Shown in pieces: positions 1 through 7,624 of a stretch of 39,827 nucleotides of DNA. The notes under the pieces are model-generated. The model did no database searches and had not been told where the DNA came from. It saw only the letters and a program-made list of their open reading frames with translations. Origin of the DNA: Clostridiales bacterium (GTDB lineage: Bacteria > Bacillota > Clostridia > Christensenellales > JAISNN01); contig JAISOS010000081.1 of assembly GCA_031275485.1 (NCBI GenBank), forward strand, positions 1 through 39,827, read 5' to 3'. The position numbers and the translations under genes are program-made. The number at the start of each line of letters is the position of its first letter. The first letter of the stretch is position 1.

Positions 1-71
1 CAAATATCTTTAACCATAAGCCCGCGTTGACGCGCCGCCACTATTGATTCCCGTATGTTATTTGCTATCAT
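1..71 (-). CDS. 5' end of an unidentified gene (partial)
   Basis: An ATG at 71 on the minus strand opens a frame that runs off the left edge of the window (23 codons, beginning MIANNIRESIVAARQRG). It starts 12 bases after the stop of the upstream winged-helix gene on the same strand, so the two could be co-transcribed. No strong ribosome binding site precedes it, and there is too little sequence to assign a family. The composition, with an amphipathic basic start, is plausible for a real protein, but a chance frame cannot be excluded. Confidence 0.35.
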   Translation of the reverse strand, partial: MIANNIRESIVAARQRGLMVKDI

Positions 72-83
72 TTTACCATTATA

Positions 84-401
84 TCATATGTCTTTATTTT
101 TGTCGTCCGCTGTAAGAAAGCGTTTGTTGCCGTTTGTCTCAAAAGCAATCAATCCGTTTTCAGCAAGGACGTTTAACGCTCTTGTTTGCCTAACGCCCGA
201 TAAGCTCGTGGTAGCGCAGAGCCCGGCATGACTAAAAAAGAAAAAACCGTCGGCAAGGATTTCTCCGTTGTTTTCGCAATAGTCATGTTTTTCTATCAAA
301 GCCCCGTAAACTATTGCCGCGTCGATATCGATAGCACGAGCTAAATAAATATTCGCGCAAATAGAATCTTTTGAGTTTAGAAAAGAATAAATTTCCGGCA
401 T
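84..401 (-). CDS. Small winged-helix protein resembling the N-terminus of phage/plasmid replication initiators
   Basis: A protein of about 105 residues if translation starts at the ATG at 401 (MPEIYSFLNS); the frame also extends back to a TTG at 434. The middle reads like the winged-helix segment at the start of mobile-element replication proteins: a helical IDAAIVYGALIEK stretch, then SLSGVRQTRALNVLAENGLI, the spacing of a recognition helix and wing, then a short KRFLT strand. Known relatives usually carry a further C-terminal domain, which is missing here, so this is either a truncated gene or a stand-alone DNA-binding protein. The gene points out of the window, opposite to the housekeeping genes that follow, and may be the edge of an integrated element. 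The family call is by pattern only. Confidence 0.55.
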   Translation of the reverse strand: MPEIYSFLNSKDSICANIYLARAIDIDAAIVYGALIEKHDYCENNGEILADGFFFFSHAGLCATTSLSGVRQTRALNVLAENGLIAFETNGNKRFLTADDKNKDI

Positions 402-544
402 AGTCGTCTTCTTAATTTTTTTTAAGCTCCGCAATTTGCCGCTTACGCGCGGTCAAACATAATAATTTGGACAAATTCACGTGCGCCCGTGTATGACAAT
501 ACCACAAACGCTTGACAACATTGAAAAAAAACGGTGATTTTCAG

Positions 545-573
545 TTGACATTTTTGTCGGCGTCGTTTATAAT
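545..573 (+). promoter_or_regulatory. Consensus vegetative promoter of the yceD-rpmF operon
   Basis: TTGACA at 545-550 and TATAAT at 568-573 are separated by exactly 17 bases, a perfect match to the primary sigma factor consensus. Transcription should start near 578-581, only two to six bases before the yceD ATG at 583, so the message would be essentially leaderless. A second TTGACA at 512-517 has no good -10 partner. Confidence 0.85.
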
Positions 574-582
574 ATCATTCCA

Positions 583-1161
583 ATGGATATTGATTTAAGC
601 GGCGCGTCCGACGGCCGAAGCTATAGTTTCGGCGGAATTATCGAGGGCGCGGAGAATTTGTTCGGAGAACGGCTTGTAATATTTGCTGAACCGGTTCGCG
701 TCGAGGGTACTTATACGAAAAACGGCGGTGCGGTCGCGGTCAGGGCAAATATCTTTGTTGCAGTAGTTTTTAATTGCGACAGATGTCTGACCGAGGTCAA
801 AAGGGATATTTCGGTCGACGCGGACGAGGTGTTTTATAAGAGGGAAACGGGAAGCGGCGGAGATAAGCGAAAGACGGGATGTTCGGCGAGTGAAAGCGGC
901 GCGTATCCTTACGGCGGCAAGCGAAAGGCGGAAGGCTTGGCGAGCGGCGGCGAGCCGTATTTTTACGATAGTTCGATTATCGCTCTCGACGGTGTTTTGA
1001 AAGAGAAATTGATTCTCGCTTTTCCCGAATACGTCGTGTGTTCGCCCGACTGCAGAGGACTTTGTCCGGTTTGCGGTTGCGATCTTAACGTAAATCAATG
1101 TAATTGTAACGACAATCAAAACGACGGCGGACGCGGCGATATTTTCGCGGCGCTTAAATAG
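583..1161 (+). CDS. yceD: YceD/DUF177 family protein (large-subunit assembly factor) with an internal insertion
   Basis: A 192-residue member of the DUF177/YceD family, which in many bacteria is encoded just before rpmF and is linked to 23S rRNA accumulation and 50S assembly. The start MDIDLSGA matches the usual family N-terminus, followed by ENLFGERLVIFAEPVRVEG and the CDRC pair (C65, C68). A second cysteine set lies at C153, C157, C161, C164, C166, C173 and C175 near the C-terminus, probably metal binding. Residues about 88-126 are a Gly/Ser/Lys-rich insertion not expected in the family, which is usually about 160-180 residues. rpmF follows after 16 bases in the same operon. The promoter is so close that no ribosome binding site fits upstream of the ATG. 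Confidence 0.9.
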   Translation: MDIDLSGASDGRSYSFGGIIEGAENLFGERLVIFAEPVRVEGTYTKNGGAVAVRANIFVAVVFNCDRCLTEVKRDISVDADEVFYKRETGSGGDKRKTGCSASESGAYPYGGKRKAEGLASGGEPYFYDSSIIALDGVLKEKLILAFPEYVVCSPDCRGLCPVCGCDLNVNQCNCNDNQNDGGRGDIFAALK

Positions 1162-1177
1162 GCGTCGGGAGGCAAAA

Positions 1178-1372
1178 ATGGCAGTACCAAAAAGAAAAAC
1201 ATCGAAACAAAGAAAACGCACGAGAGCCGCGAATTGGAAGCTGACGGCTCCGAATCTTATCGAATGTCCGCAGTGTCACGCGAAAAAACTCAGTCACAAG
1301 ATCTGTCCTAAGTGCGGATATTATAAAAACGAGTTGATTATCGCTCCGAAGGAACGGGCGGCGAACGATTAG
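1178..1372 (+). CDS. rpmF: 50S ribosomal protein L32
   Basis: This 64-residue protein begins MAVPKRKTSKQRKR, the classic L32 start, and carries a zinc ribbon with four cysteines as CPQC and CPKC (about residues 30-46). It is a structural protein of the large ribosomal subunit that binds 23S rRNA. The GGGAGG just before the ATG is a good ribosome binding site. It is the second gene of the yceD-rpmF operon, and a hairpin with a T-run follows about 40 bases after the stop. A zinc-ligating L32 paralogue (cysteines present) is the zinc-replete form. Identification is secure. Confidence 0.97.
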   Translation: MAVPKRKTSKQRKRTRAANWKLTAPNLIECPQCHAKKLSHKICPKCGYYKNELIIAPKERAAND

Positions 1373-1411
1373 AAGCGCTTTCGGATAGGCGCGTCCGTTC
1401 GTTACGTCCAG

Positions 1412-1467
1412 GACGGCAATTTTAACGGTTGAAAAAATGACAGCATTGTTTAAATGCCGTCTTTTTT
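1412..1467 (+). terminator. Candidate terminator after rpmF
   Basis: GACGGCA at 1412-1418 can pair with TGCCGTC at 1455-1461, followed by six Ts (1462-1467). A smaller nested hairpin (GCATT/AATGC around 1443-1457) competes with it. The long loop makes this moderate evidence. Confidence 0.5.
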
Positions 1468-1833
1468 GTGTTTATACGCGTTTTGCGGTTCGTGTTCGGG
1501 CGGTTTTTTCGGATAAAGATTAACGCCGAACGAAATTCGGAACGGGTAGTTAAATTACGTTGATTTTTCAGCGAAAAAGCGTAAAAATATCGTCAATTAA
1601 AACGAAAAACGGATGTTAAGCGGCGCCGATTTTACGGGAAAAAGTATAAAATACCGTTGAATTAAATGCGAAATCAAAGTAAATAATACTATTGCAACGG
1701 AAAAAAGCGTTAAAAATATCACGACGCCGAATGAAACGCAAAGCATGGGCTTAGATAAAATTATTCGGTCGTAAAAAAATATCAAAAAAATACCGAATTG
1801 AAACGCAATAAACGGCGGAGGTTTTTCAGGTCT
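1468..1833. other. AT-rich intergenic region before plsX
   Basis: No convincing gene lies here. The sequence is A-rich with repeated AAATATC/GCGTAAAAATATCG-like words. I see no FapR-type operator and no clear promoter. The frame starting with TTG at 1798 is an in-frame extension of plsX without its own ribosome binding site. Confidence 0.6.
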
Positions 1834-2850
1834 ATGAAAATTGTGGTGGACGCTTTCGGCGGCGACAACGCGCCGTCCGAGATCGTAAAGGGGGCGGTTA
1901 CGGCTTTAAAAGCCGCGTCGGGCTTCGGAATAGTTTTGACGGGTAAAAAAGACGCTATAAAAAGCGAATTGGACGCGCTCGGAATGTCGGCGGACGGCGG
2001 CAGGCTGGAAATAATCGACGCTAACGAGGTCATAACGAACGACGACGCGCCGACTGCCGCGATTCGCGGGAAAACCGATTCGTCGCTCGTCGTCGGGCTG
2101 GACTATCTCAAAAACAACGCGGACGCCGCCGCTTTCGTTTCGGCGGGGAGCACGGGCGCGGTTTTGACGGGCGCGACGCTGAAAATCGGAAGAATCGAAA
2201 ACGTTTCGCGGCCCGCGCTGGCTCCGCTCCTTCCGTGCGCGGACGGTTCTCATATATTACTCGCGGACTGCGGAGCGAACGTCGATTGCAAGCCCGAAAT
2301 GCTGCTCCAATTCGGCGTTATGGGCGCGGCGTATATGCGCGCCTCAGGCATACGGAATCCGAGAGTCGCGCTTTTGAATAACGGCGCGGAGGCGAAAAAG
2401 GGCAACGAACTGACCAAAGCGGCTTACGTCCTTTTGGAGGGGTCGGGCTTGAATTTTGTCGGTAATATGGAGGCGCGCGAGATTATGTCGGGGGCGGCGG
2501 ACGTGCTCGTTACGGACGGCTTCGGCGGCAATATCGCTCTGAAAGCCCTTGAGGGAGCCGCGCTGACAATTTTCAAGCTTATGAAAGAGGCTATTATGAG
2601 CGGCGGAATTCTGCCGAAAATCGGAGGCTTTCTCGTCAAAAACGCTATGAAAGATATGAGAAGCAAGCTTGACTATACCGAAAACGGCGGCGCGCTCTTT
2701 CTCGGCGTATCGAAAGTCGTGATAAAGGCTCACGGTTCGTCTAAAGCGAACGCGGTAAAGGCGGCGATTTTGCAGGCATACGGCTTGGCGCGGGCAGGGC
2801 TGACGGATAAAATCCGCGAGGCTATGGCGGACGGCTCGCGGAACGGATAA
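1834..2850 (+). CDS. plsX: Phosphate acyltransferase PlsX
   Basis: A 338-residue protein that converts acyl-ACP to acyl-phosphate for phosphatidic acid synthesis at the membrane. MKIVVDAFGGDNAPSEIVKG is the canonical PlsX start, followed by the family signatures VSAGSTGAVLTGA, LADCGANVDCKPEML and VTDGFGGNIALKALEG. The ATG at 1834 is chosen over the in-frame TTG at 1798 because GGCGGAGG (1814-1821) sits 12 bases upstream and the extra residues (KRNKRRRFF) are not family-like. In many Firmicutes plsX is followed by fabD, fabG, acpP and rnc; here only rnc follows, without an acyl carrier protein gene between. Confidence 0.95.
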   Translation: MKIVVDAFGGDNAPSEIVKGAVTALKAASGFGIVLTGKKDAIKSELDALGMSADGGRLEIIDANEVITNDDAPTAAIRGKTDSSLVVGLDYLKNNADAAAFVSAGSTGAVLTGATLKIGRIENVSRPALAPLLPCADGSHILLADCGANVDCKPEMLLQFGVMGAAYMRASGIRNPRVALLNNGAEAKKGNELTKAAYVLLEGSGLNFVGNMEAREIMSGAADVLVTDGFGGNIALKALEGAALTIFKLMKEAIMSGGILPKIGGFLVKNAMKDMRSKLDYTENGGALFLGVSKVVIKAHGSSKANAVKAAILQAYGLARAGLTDKIREAMADGSRNG

Positions 2851-2969
2851 CGCGTTGTACGTCTATGCGCGCGGATTCCGAAACGATGAAATTACGGAGG
2901 CTTACGAAAAGCCGCGATTTTTGTAAGCGTGAGAAAAGCTTTATATCGGTAACGCGGGAGGATACGCGT

Positions 2970-3680
2970 ATGCGGCGGGACGGACGGTTCGGATCCGGGC
3001 TTGAGTTTGAGTCGGGGCTAGGCGAGGTTGAAAAAATAATAGGATACGTTTTTAAGGATAGAACGCATTTAGAAGCCGCGTTGACCCATTCGTCCGCGAA
3101 CGCGAATCCTAAACGCAACTACGAGCGGTTGGAATTTTTGGGCGACGGTATTCTGGATTTTGTAATAGCCGATTATCTTATGCGGCATACGGAGTTGAGC
3201 GAGGGTGAAATGACCGAAAAACGGAAGGGTCTCGTCAATAAGGAGTTTTTGGCGCGCGTCGTCGGGGAGCATCGGTTGGAGCGGTTTTTGATAAAGGCGG
3301 AAAAGACCGAGTCTTCCGAAAAAATCAAGTCGTCGCTTTTCGAGGCGTTGATTGCCGCCGTGTATTTTGATTCCGATATTGAAAACGCCCGTAAATTTAT
3401 CCTGAAATTTTTGGGGCGGTATATCGCCGCCGACGCTAAACCGGATTTTAAATCGCGGCTGAACGAGCTTGTCGGCAAGACGCTACACGCCTATCCCGTC
3501 TATGAAACGACGGAGACGAATACGGATGACGTTGCGGCGAACGGTGAAAAGTGTTTTACAAGCGGCGTGAGCATATCGGGCAGGGGGGTCTGCGGCAGAG
3601 GACGCGGCAAAACCAAAAGGGAAGCGGAAGCCGCGGCGGCCGAAAAAGCTTTGGAGCTTTTGGATAAGGATCCTTTTTAA
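2970..3680 (+). CDS. rnc: Ribonuclease III
   Basis: A double-strand-specific endoribonuclease that processes rRNA and mRNA. The signature YERLEFLGDGILDF is present with both acidic residues of ExLEFLGD. The second active-site segment reads SSLFEALIAAVYFD, so the Asp normally three residues before the catalytic Glu (E125) is a serine (S122). The C-terminal dsRNA-binding domain (about residues 160-234) ends REAEAAAAEKALELL. The ATG at 2970 has GGGAGG eight bases upstream and gives 236 residues, typical for the family. An in-frame extension back to 2865 lacks a ribosome binding site but reads oddly like the start of RNase P protein (see findings). The smc gene that often follows is absent. Confidence 0.93.
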   Translation: MRRDGRFGSGLEFESGLGEVEKIIGYVFKDRTHLEAALTHSSANANPKRNYERLEFLGDGILDFVIADYLMRHTELSEGEMTEKRKGLVNKEFLARVVGEHRLERFLIKAEKTESSEKIKSSLFEALIAAVYFDSDIENARKFILKFLGRYIAADAKPDFKSRLNELVGKTLHAYPVYETTETNTDDVAANGEKCFTSGVSISGRGVCGRGRGKTKREAEAAAAEKALELLDKDPF

Positions 3681-3691
3681 AAAAAGATATT

Positions 3692-3766
3692 CGCGGTAAA
3701 CCTTTTCTTGTAAGAAAAGGTTTACCGCGCGCCCCTTTATTCCAAAGACCCCGGTACTTTAAAGCG
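3692..3766 (-). repeat. Dispersed palindromic repeat, copy 1 (reverse orientation)
   Basis: Perfect 18-bp arms at 3692-3709 and 3712-3729 around a 2-base loop (core GGTAAACCTTTTCTT and its complement), followed by the conserved flank in reverse: GCCCCTTTATTCCAAAGA and TACTTTAAAG. It sits 12 bases after the rnc stop and could end the rnc transcript as a long hairpin. Confidence 0.8.
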
Positions 3767-4078
3767 GCTATAAGGAGCGCGCCGACAAACCGTTTGCCGA
3801 CGGATTTTCAAAAAATTTCTTTCGGACGCGCCGCGAAAAATCCCTCCTTTTTTAATATGCGGATACGCCGCCGCCGATTATCGCGCGGAATTGTCGAATA
3901 GAATTATTAAACGGAATAAATAAAAAATCTCAACGTTTTATAGTTCTTTTAGGGAATTTCTTTTGTTATAAACGATAATAAAACGCGTTTAAAAAAACGG
4001 TTGCGGAACATAAGTAAAATATATAAAAGCGGTGTAAAAACGGCTTAAAAACCGTAGTAAAAAGCGCAGCAAAAAGAC

Positions 4079-4107
4079 TTGAAAAAAATATCAATTTGTA
4101 TTATAAT
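4079..4107 (+). promoter_or_regulatory. Promoter for the AIR-synthase-like gene
   Basis: TTGAAA (4079-4084), 17 bases, TATAAT (4102-4107). It implies a leader of about 130 bases before the ATG at 4245. Confidence 0.65.
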
Positions 4108-4244
4108 AAAAAATACGGTCGTTGCGATAAGTTAATAAGAAAACGGCGGGAAATACGGTCGCTGACGCGATAAAAATGTTGAGCAAAATACGGTGAAAAC
4201 ATGGCGAATGCGGACGTAAAATCGGCGGCGGGAAACGGAAATAT

Positions 4245-5204
4245 ATGCGGATAGGGAAATTGACGGTACGGGAATTAAAAGACAGCGTGATTGACGTAAT
4301 CGGAATCAAACGTTCCGAGGTTTTGGCGTCCGCCGGAATTTCCAAAGACTGCGCCGCCGTCAAATGCGACGACATTATTCTGCTTACGACCGACCCGATT
4401 ACCGCATCCTCGCATATCGCGGGCAAGCTTGCCATAATCGTCGCGTCGAACGACGTAGCGGCGGGAGGCGGCGAGCCGTTCTGCTGTCTTTTGACGGTTA
4501 TCGCTCCCAAGGAGGCGACGGCGGAGGACGTTAAAGCGGTTATGACGGAGGCGGAAAAGCAGGCCGCCGCCTTTAATATAGACATAGTGGGCGGGCATAC
4601 GGAATTTTCGCCCTATGTCAGCCGTATGGTGGTTTCCTGCACTATGCTGGGCAGGGCGAAAAAAATCGTCGGTAAGGAGCTTAAAAGCGGCGCGTCGATT
4701 GTTATGACGAAATACGCGGGGTTGGAAGGCACGGTGATTTTGGCGAACGACGCGGCGGCTTTGAGTTTAAACCGTAAGGAACGCGCCGAGGCCGACGCTT
4801 TGGAAGATAGTCTGAGCGTTTTGAAAGAGGGCGCGGCGGCGGCGGCGCTTGAAATTTCGCTCATGCACGACATAACCGAGGGCGGGGTGCTGGGCGCGGT
4901 CTATGAAATGTGCCTCGCGGCGGGCAAAGGCGCGGATATATACGGTGAAAAAATCCCGATTCTGCCTATTACGGATAAAATTTGCCGCGCCTTGAAAATA
5001 AATCCGCTCAAATTAATTTCGAGCGGCAGTATGCTCGTCGTGACGGAAAATCCCGCCGAACTGATAGACGCGCTCGCGGCGGAAAATATTAACGCCGTCA
5101 AAATAGGCGAGATAAACGATACGGGAGCCGTGAGGATGTTTCAAGGAGGCGGCTTTGAAACGGTAAACGACAGCAGAGACGAGATTTGCGGCTTTTTAAA
5201 TTAA
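4245..5204 (+). CDS. AIR synthase (PurM/HypE-like) family ATP-binding protein
   Basis: A 319-residue protein with the two-domain PurM/HypE/SelD/ThiL superfamily fold: an N-terminal metal-ATP segment (CDDIILLTTDPI, then ASNDVAAGGGEPF and VGGHTEFSPYV) and a C-terminal half with MHDITEGGVLGAVYEMC, a superfamily signature. It is probably an ATP-dependent enzyme acting on a small molecule or protein cofactor. The C-terminus lacks the terminal cysteine motif of HypE, the N-terminus lacks the SelD Cys/Sec-Lys site, and ThiL-like GDDAA is not present, so the specific reaction is unknown. No hydrogenase maturation or selenium genes are nearby. It is a single-gene unit with its own promoter. Confidence 0.8.
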   Translation: MRIGKLTVRELKDSVIDVIGIKRSEVLASAGISKDCAAVKCDDIILLTTDPITASSHIAGKLAIIVASNDVAAGGGEPFCCLLTVIAPKEATAEDVKAVMTEAEKQAAAFNIDIVGGHTEFSPYVSRMVVSCTMLGRAKKIVGKELKSGASIVMTKYAGLEGTVILANDAAALSLNRKERAEADALEDSLSVLKEGAAAAALEISLMHDITEGGVLGAVYEMCLAAGKGADIYGEKIPILPITDKICRALKINPLKLISSGSMLVVTENPAELIDALAAENINAVKIGEINDTGAVRMFQGGGFETVNDSRDEICGFLN

Positions 5205-5584
5205 GGATCCGTCTTCTAAATCGGGCAGGACGTCTTTAACGGGTCTTTTCGCGGCTTTCCGCGTTCTTCTCCTTGCCGGCGGCTCCAACGGAGCATAACG
5301 GGAAACGCCTTGAAAACCGTGAAGGTGACTCGCAAATCCGCCGATTTTCATCCATGAATGCAGATTCTAAAAAACCGTGTTCATAGCTCTAAACGGACGG
5401 AAAAAGACGATAGAAAGACAATTAAAAAACGACAAGCAATAACTAAAAAACGGCGAAAAACGGTAAAAAATTAAATGTAGCGTTAAAGTTTTTTGGAAAG
5501 GGGCGCGTGGGAAACCTTTTGTGTACAAAAGGTTTCCCACGCATAAATCAAAAAATAAAAATAAAAAAATCGGAGCGGCGCGTT
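5205..5584. other. Intergenic region before yicC
   Basis: 380 bases with no gene seen. The last third is palindromic repeat copy 2 (5482-5546), then an A-rich spacer and the yicC ribosome binding site (GGAG at 5572-5575). Confidence 0.6.
5482..5546 (+). repeat. Dispersed palindromic repeat, copy 2
   Basis: Begins GTTAAAGTTTTTTGGAAAGG, then perfect 18-bp arms at 5505-5522 and 5525-5542 (core GGGAAACCTTTTGT and its complement), then a GCATAAAT tail. It lies 39 bases before the yicC ATG, so it falls in that gene's 5' leader unless a promoter lies between. Confidence 0.85.
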
Positions 5585-6460
5585 ATGAAAAGTATGACGG
5601 GGTACGGCAGAGGCGGAGCGTGCGCGGACGGATTGATCGTTTCCGTAGAGGTTAAGTCGGTGAACCACAGGTTTTTGGATGTCGCGCTCAAAAATTTTAA
5701 GTCGTTCGGGTTCGCCGAGGACGCGGTGAAAAAGTTAGTGGAAAAGCGGGCGGCGCGGGGGCATATCGAGGTGTTCCTTAGCTGTTCGGACGAAAGAGAG
5801 GACGCGGTTTCTCTGAAAATCGATTACAATATAGCGAACGAATATTTGAGAAGCGCGAAAGAGCTGTGCGGGAAACTTGGCATAAAAAACGACCTGACGT
5901 TCACCGCGCTTATGAGAGATAACGACGTTTTTAAACGGCAATTTAACGGCTGCGACGAGGAAACTCTGCTCGCGCTGATAAAGCAAAGCGCGGGTTCGGC
6001 ACTCGACGAATTGAACGCGGCTAGGGAACGCGAGGGAAAGTTTATAAAAGCCGATTTAAAGACTAAACTTGCCGGAATAAAGGCGGATATTGACGAAATA
6101 TCCGCGCGTGCGCCTGCGGTTCTTTCCGAATACGGAAAAAAGCTGACCGAGAGGATAAAAGAGCTTCTCGCAGGTGCGGAAATCGACGAGGCGAGACTGC
6201 TGAACGAAGCCGCGTTTTTTGCCGACCGAGCCTGCGTAGACGAGGAGATCGAACGGCTGAAAATCCATATCGACGGTTTTTTCGAGACATTGGAGGACGA
6301 GGGGGCTACGGGCAGAAAAATGGATTTTATCCTGCAAGAAATGAATCGGGAAATCAACACGATAGGCGGCAAGGCGAACGATATTAGGCTTGCGGAAGCA
6401 GTCATACGCGTAAAAACCGAGCTTGAAAAGATAAGGGAGCAATGTCAAAATATAGAGTGA
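5585..6460 (+). CDS. yicC: YicC family endoribonuclease
   Basis: 291 residues, the usual family length. It begins MKSMTGYGRGG, the invariant YicC N-terminus, with VEVKSVNHRFLDVALK close behind, and ends with the DUF1732 signature GRKMDFILQEMNREINTIG and KTELEKIREQCQNIE. YicC proteins have been reported to be endoribonucleases. The ATG at 5585 has GGAG nine bases upstream; an in-frame GTG at 5507 lies inside the palindromic repeat and is rejected. It is the first gene of the yicC-remA-rpoZ-coaBC-priA-def-fmt block, as in Bacillus (yloC). Confidence 0.93.
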   Translation: MKSMTGYGRGGACADGLIVSVEVKSVNHRFLDVALKNFKSFGFAEDAVKKLVEKRAARGHIEVFLSCSDEREDAVSLKIDYNIANEYLRSAKELCGKLGIKNDLTFTALMRDNDVFKRQFNGCDEETLLALIKQSAGSALDELNAAREREGKFIKADLKTKLAGIKADIDEISARAPAVLSEYGKKLTERIKELLAGAEIDEARLLNEAAFFADRACVDEEIERLKIHIDGFFETLEDEGATGRKMDFILQEMNREINTIGGKANDIRLAEAVIRVKTELEKIREQCQNIE

Positions 6461-6532
6461 AAAAACACGCGGAAAGCACATGCGGAAAGCGCGCGTGAAA
6501 TATAAAAAAATAACGACGCAACGGAAAATATT

Positions 6533-6862
6533 ATGCCTCAAAATAACGCAAATTTGTTTAACAGTAACAGCCTCAATCCCACCCAAATAAAGTTTGTCGG
6601 CGTCGGATTCGGAAATATCGTCAACCGCGACAGAGTGCTTGGCGTTATTTCGCCCGATACGTTGCCCAGCCGCAGACTGATAAACGACGCGCGCGATAAT
6701 AATCGGGTTTTGGACGCGACTTGCGGCAGAAAAACGCGAGCGATAATAGTTTTGGACAGCGGGCATATCGTGCTTTGCGGACTGCATACGGAAACAATTT
6801 CTGGACGCTTGAATTTGAAGCCCGAAGACGAAAAAACCTCCGACGAAACCGCGTTGGATTAA
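6533..6862 (+). CDS. remA: RemA-like extracellular matrix regulator (DUF370)
   Basis: 109 residues. From about residue 18 it matches RemA: IKFVGVGFGNIVNRDRVLGV, then DARDNNRVLDATCGRKTRAI and IVLDSGHIVLCGLHTETI. RemA is a ring-forming DNA-binding protein that activates biofilm and osmoprotection genes in Bacillus. The family normally begins at the MEIKFV position, so the first 17 Asn-rich residues are an extension; no later in-frame ATG exists before the conserved part. The neighbour yicC fits the conserved order, but gmk, which usually follows remA, is missing. Confidence 0.88.
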   Translation: MPQNNANLFNSNSLNPTQIKFVGVGFGNIVNRDRVLGVISPDTLPSRRLINDARDNNRVLDATCGRKTRAIIVLDSGHIVLCGLHTETISGRLNLKPEDEKTSDETALD

Positions 6863-7319
6863 AACCGTTTTCGCGGCGCGACCCGAACGGGAAATTCGCG
6901 GTATAAAACCGCGAAAGCCGTTCGTGTTCGAGGTCTTTTTACGGCGCGAAGCGAAGGAGAAGTTCGCGGTACGGAACCGTAAAAAAACGATTGTATCCGG
7001 AAGCGTTTCCGCTAATGTAAACCAAATGAAAAATCCGTTTAAAAAACGCTTCCGCGAATTACGGCGTATAGGCGATATGGGAACGGTCGTATCTTGTTTC
7101 TTTCCGCGTCAAGCGGCGTTGTTCCTCTCTGGCGCGGCGACGCCGCGCTCCGTCAAAATACCTTAGCCGAGCGCGAAAAACGTTTGGAATCCGCTTTGTT
7201 TCGACAGCGTCGGCATGCCGCGGATATATTAAAATACGGTAAATACTATTAAGAAAAAAATAATATTATAATTATAATAAAATAAATAATAAAATTTATT
7301 ACGCAAGGAGATAACTACT
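6863..7319. other. Gene-free gap at the usual position of gmk
   Basis: 457 bases between remA and rpoZ with no gene recognised and no trace of guanylate kinase. A degenerate direct repeat is present: a CGGCGCGA...TTCGCGGTA block at about 6873-6910 and again at about 6942-6979. The last 80 bases are very AT-rich (several TATAAT-like words) and probably carry the rpoZ promoter. Confidence 0.6.
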
Positions 7320-7517
7320 ATGATGATTGATCCGCCTATCGATAAACTGATAGAAAAAGCAGAATGCAGATACGCGCTCGTTTGCGCTATTTCAAAGAGA
7401 GTGAGCGCAATTATCACACAAGAACCGGAATATTTGAAGGAGTCGGGCGAAAAGCCCGTAACCTTGGCGGCGAAGGAAATTTATAACGACAGAATCCGTA
7501 TAGTCGACGAGGAATAG
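7320..7517 (+). CDS. rpoZ: DNA-directed RNA polymerase omega subunit
   Basis: 65 residues: MMIDPPIDKLIEK then ECRYALVCAISKRV and KPVTLAAKEIYNDRI, the Firmicutes omega pattern. It binds the beta-prime subunit and helps polymerase assembly. AAGGAG (7305-7310) is a strong ribosome binding site; two adjacent ATGs (7320, 7323) are both possible starts. It stands directly before coaBC, as in Bacillus. Confidence 0.93.
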   Translation: MMIDPPIDKLIEKAECRYALVCAISKRVSAIITQEPEYLKESGEKPVTLAAKEIYNDRIRIVDEE

Positions 7518-7561
7518 CGGAGCGTTTACCGGAAACGCCGCTCCGCCGCGTCCGGTAATTT

Positions 7562-7587
7562 CACAAAAGTATTCCCCCGCGTATACG
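7562..7587 (+). repeat. Half copy of the dispersed palindromic repeat
   Basis: CACAAAAGTATTCCCCCGCG matches the right arm and tail of the full repeat with small changes. No left arm is present. It lies in the rpoZ-coaBC gap. Confidence 0.45.
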
Positions 7588-7624
7588 CGTTATAATATCA
7601 CATTTTCCAAAGGAGGGCATAGCT

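Larger units (their letters stand above)
3681..4244. other. Intergenic region with a palindromic repeat and a promoter
   Basis: No gene is apparent in these 564 bases. The region holds one copy of the dispersed palindromic repeat (3692-3766) and a good promoter (4079-4107). AATACGGTCG-like words recur at about 4110, 4151 and 4187. Confidence 0.6.

Noticed and set aside
2865-2969. Longer start for RNase III
   Set aside because: No ribosome binding site precedes the upstream ATGs, whereas the ATG at 2970 has GGGAGG at ideal spacing and gives the standard length.
4245-5204. HypE, SelD or ThiL as a specific name for the AIR-synthase-like gene
   Set aside because: The HypE C-terminal cysteine, the SelD N-terminal Cys/Lys site and ThiL motifs are absent, and no matching pathway genes are nearby.
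5507-5584. GTG start extending YicC upstream
   Set aside because: The extension would translate the palindromic repeat; the conserved MKSMTGYGRGG start at 5585 has its own ribosome binding site.
6924-7166. Plus-strand frame in the remA-rpoZ gap, considered as a gmk remnant
   Set aside because: The translation shows no P-loop or any guanylate kinase motif and overlaps a degenerate direct repeat.
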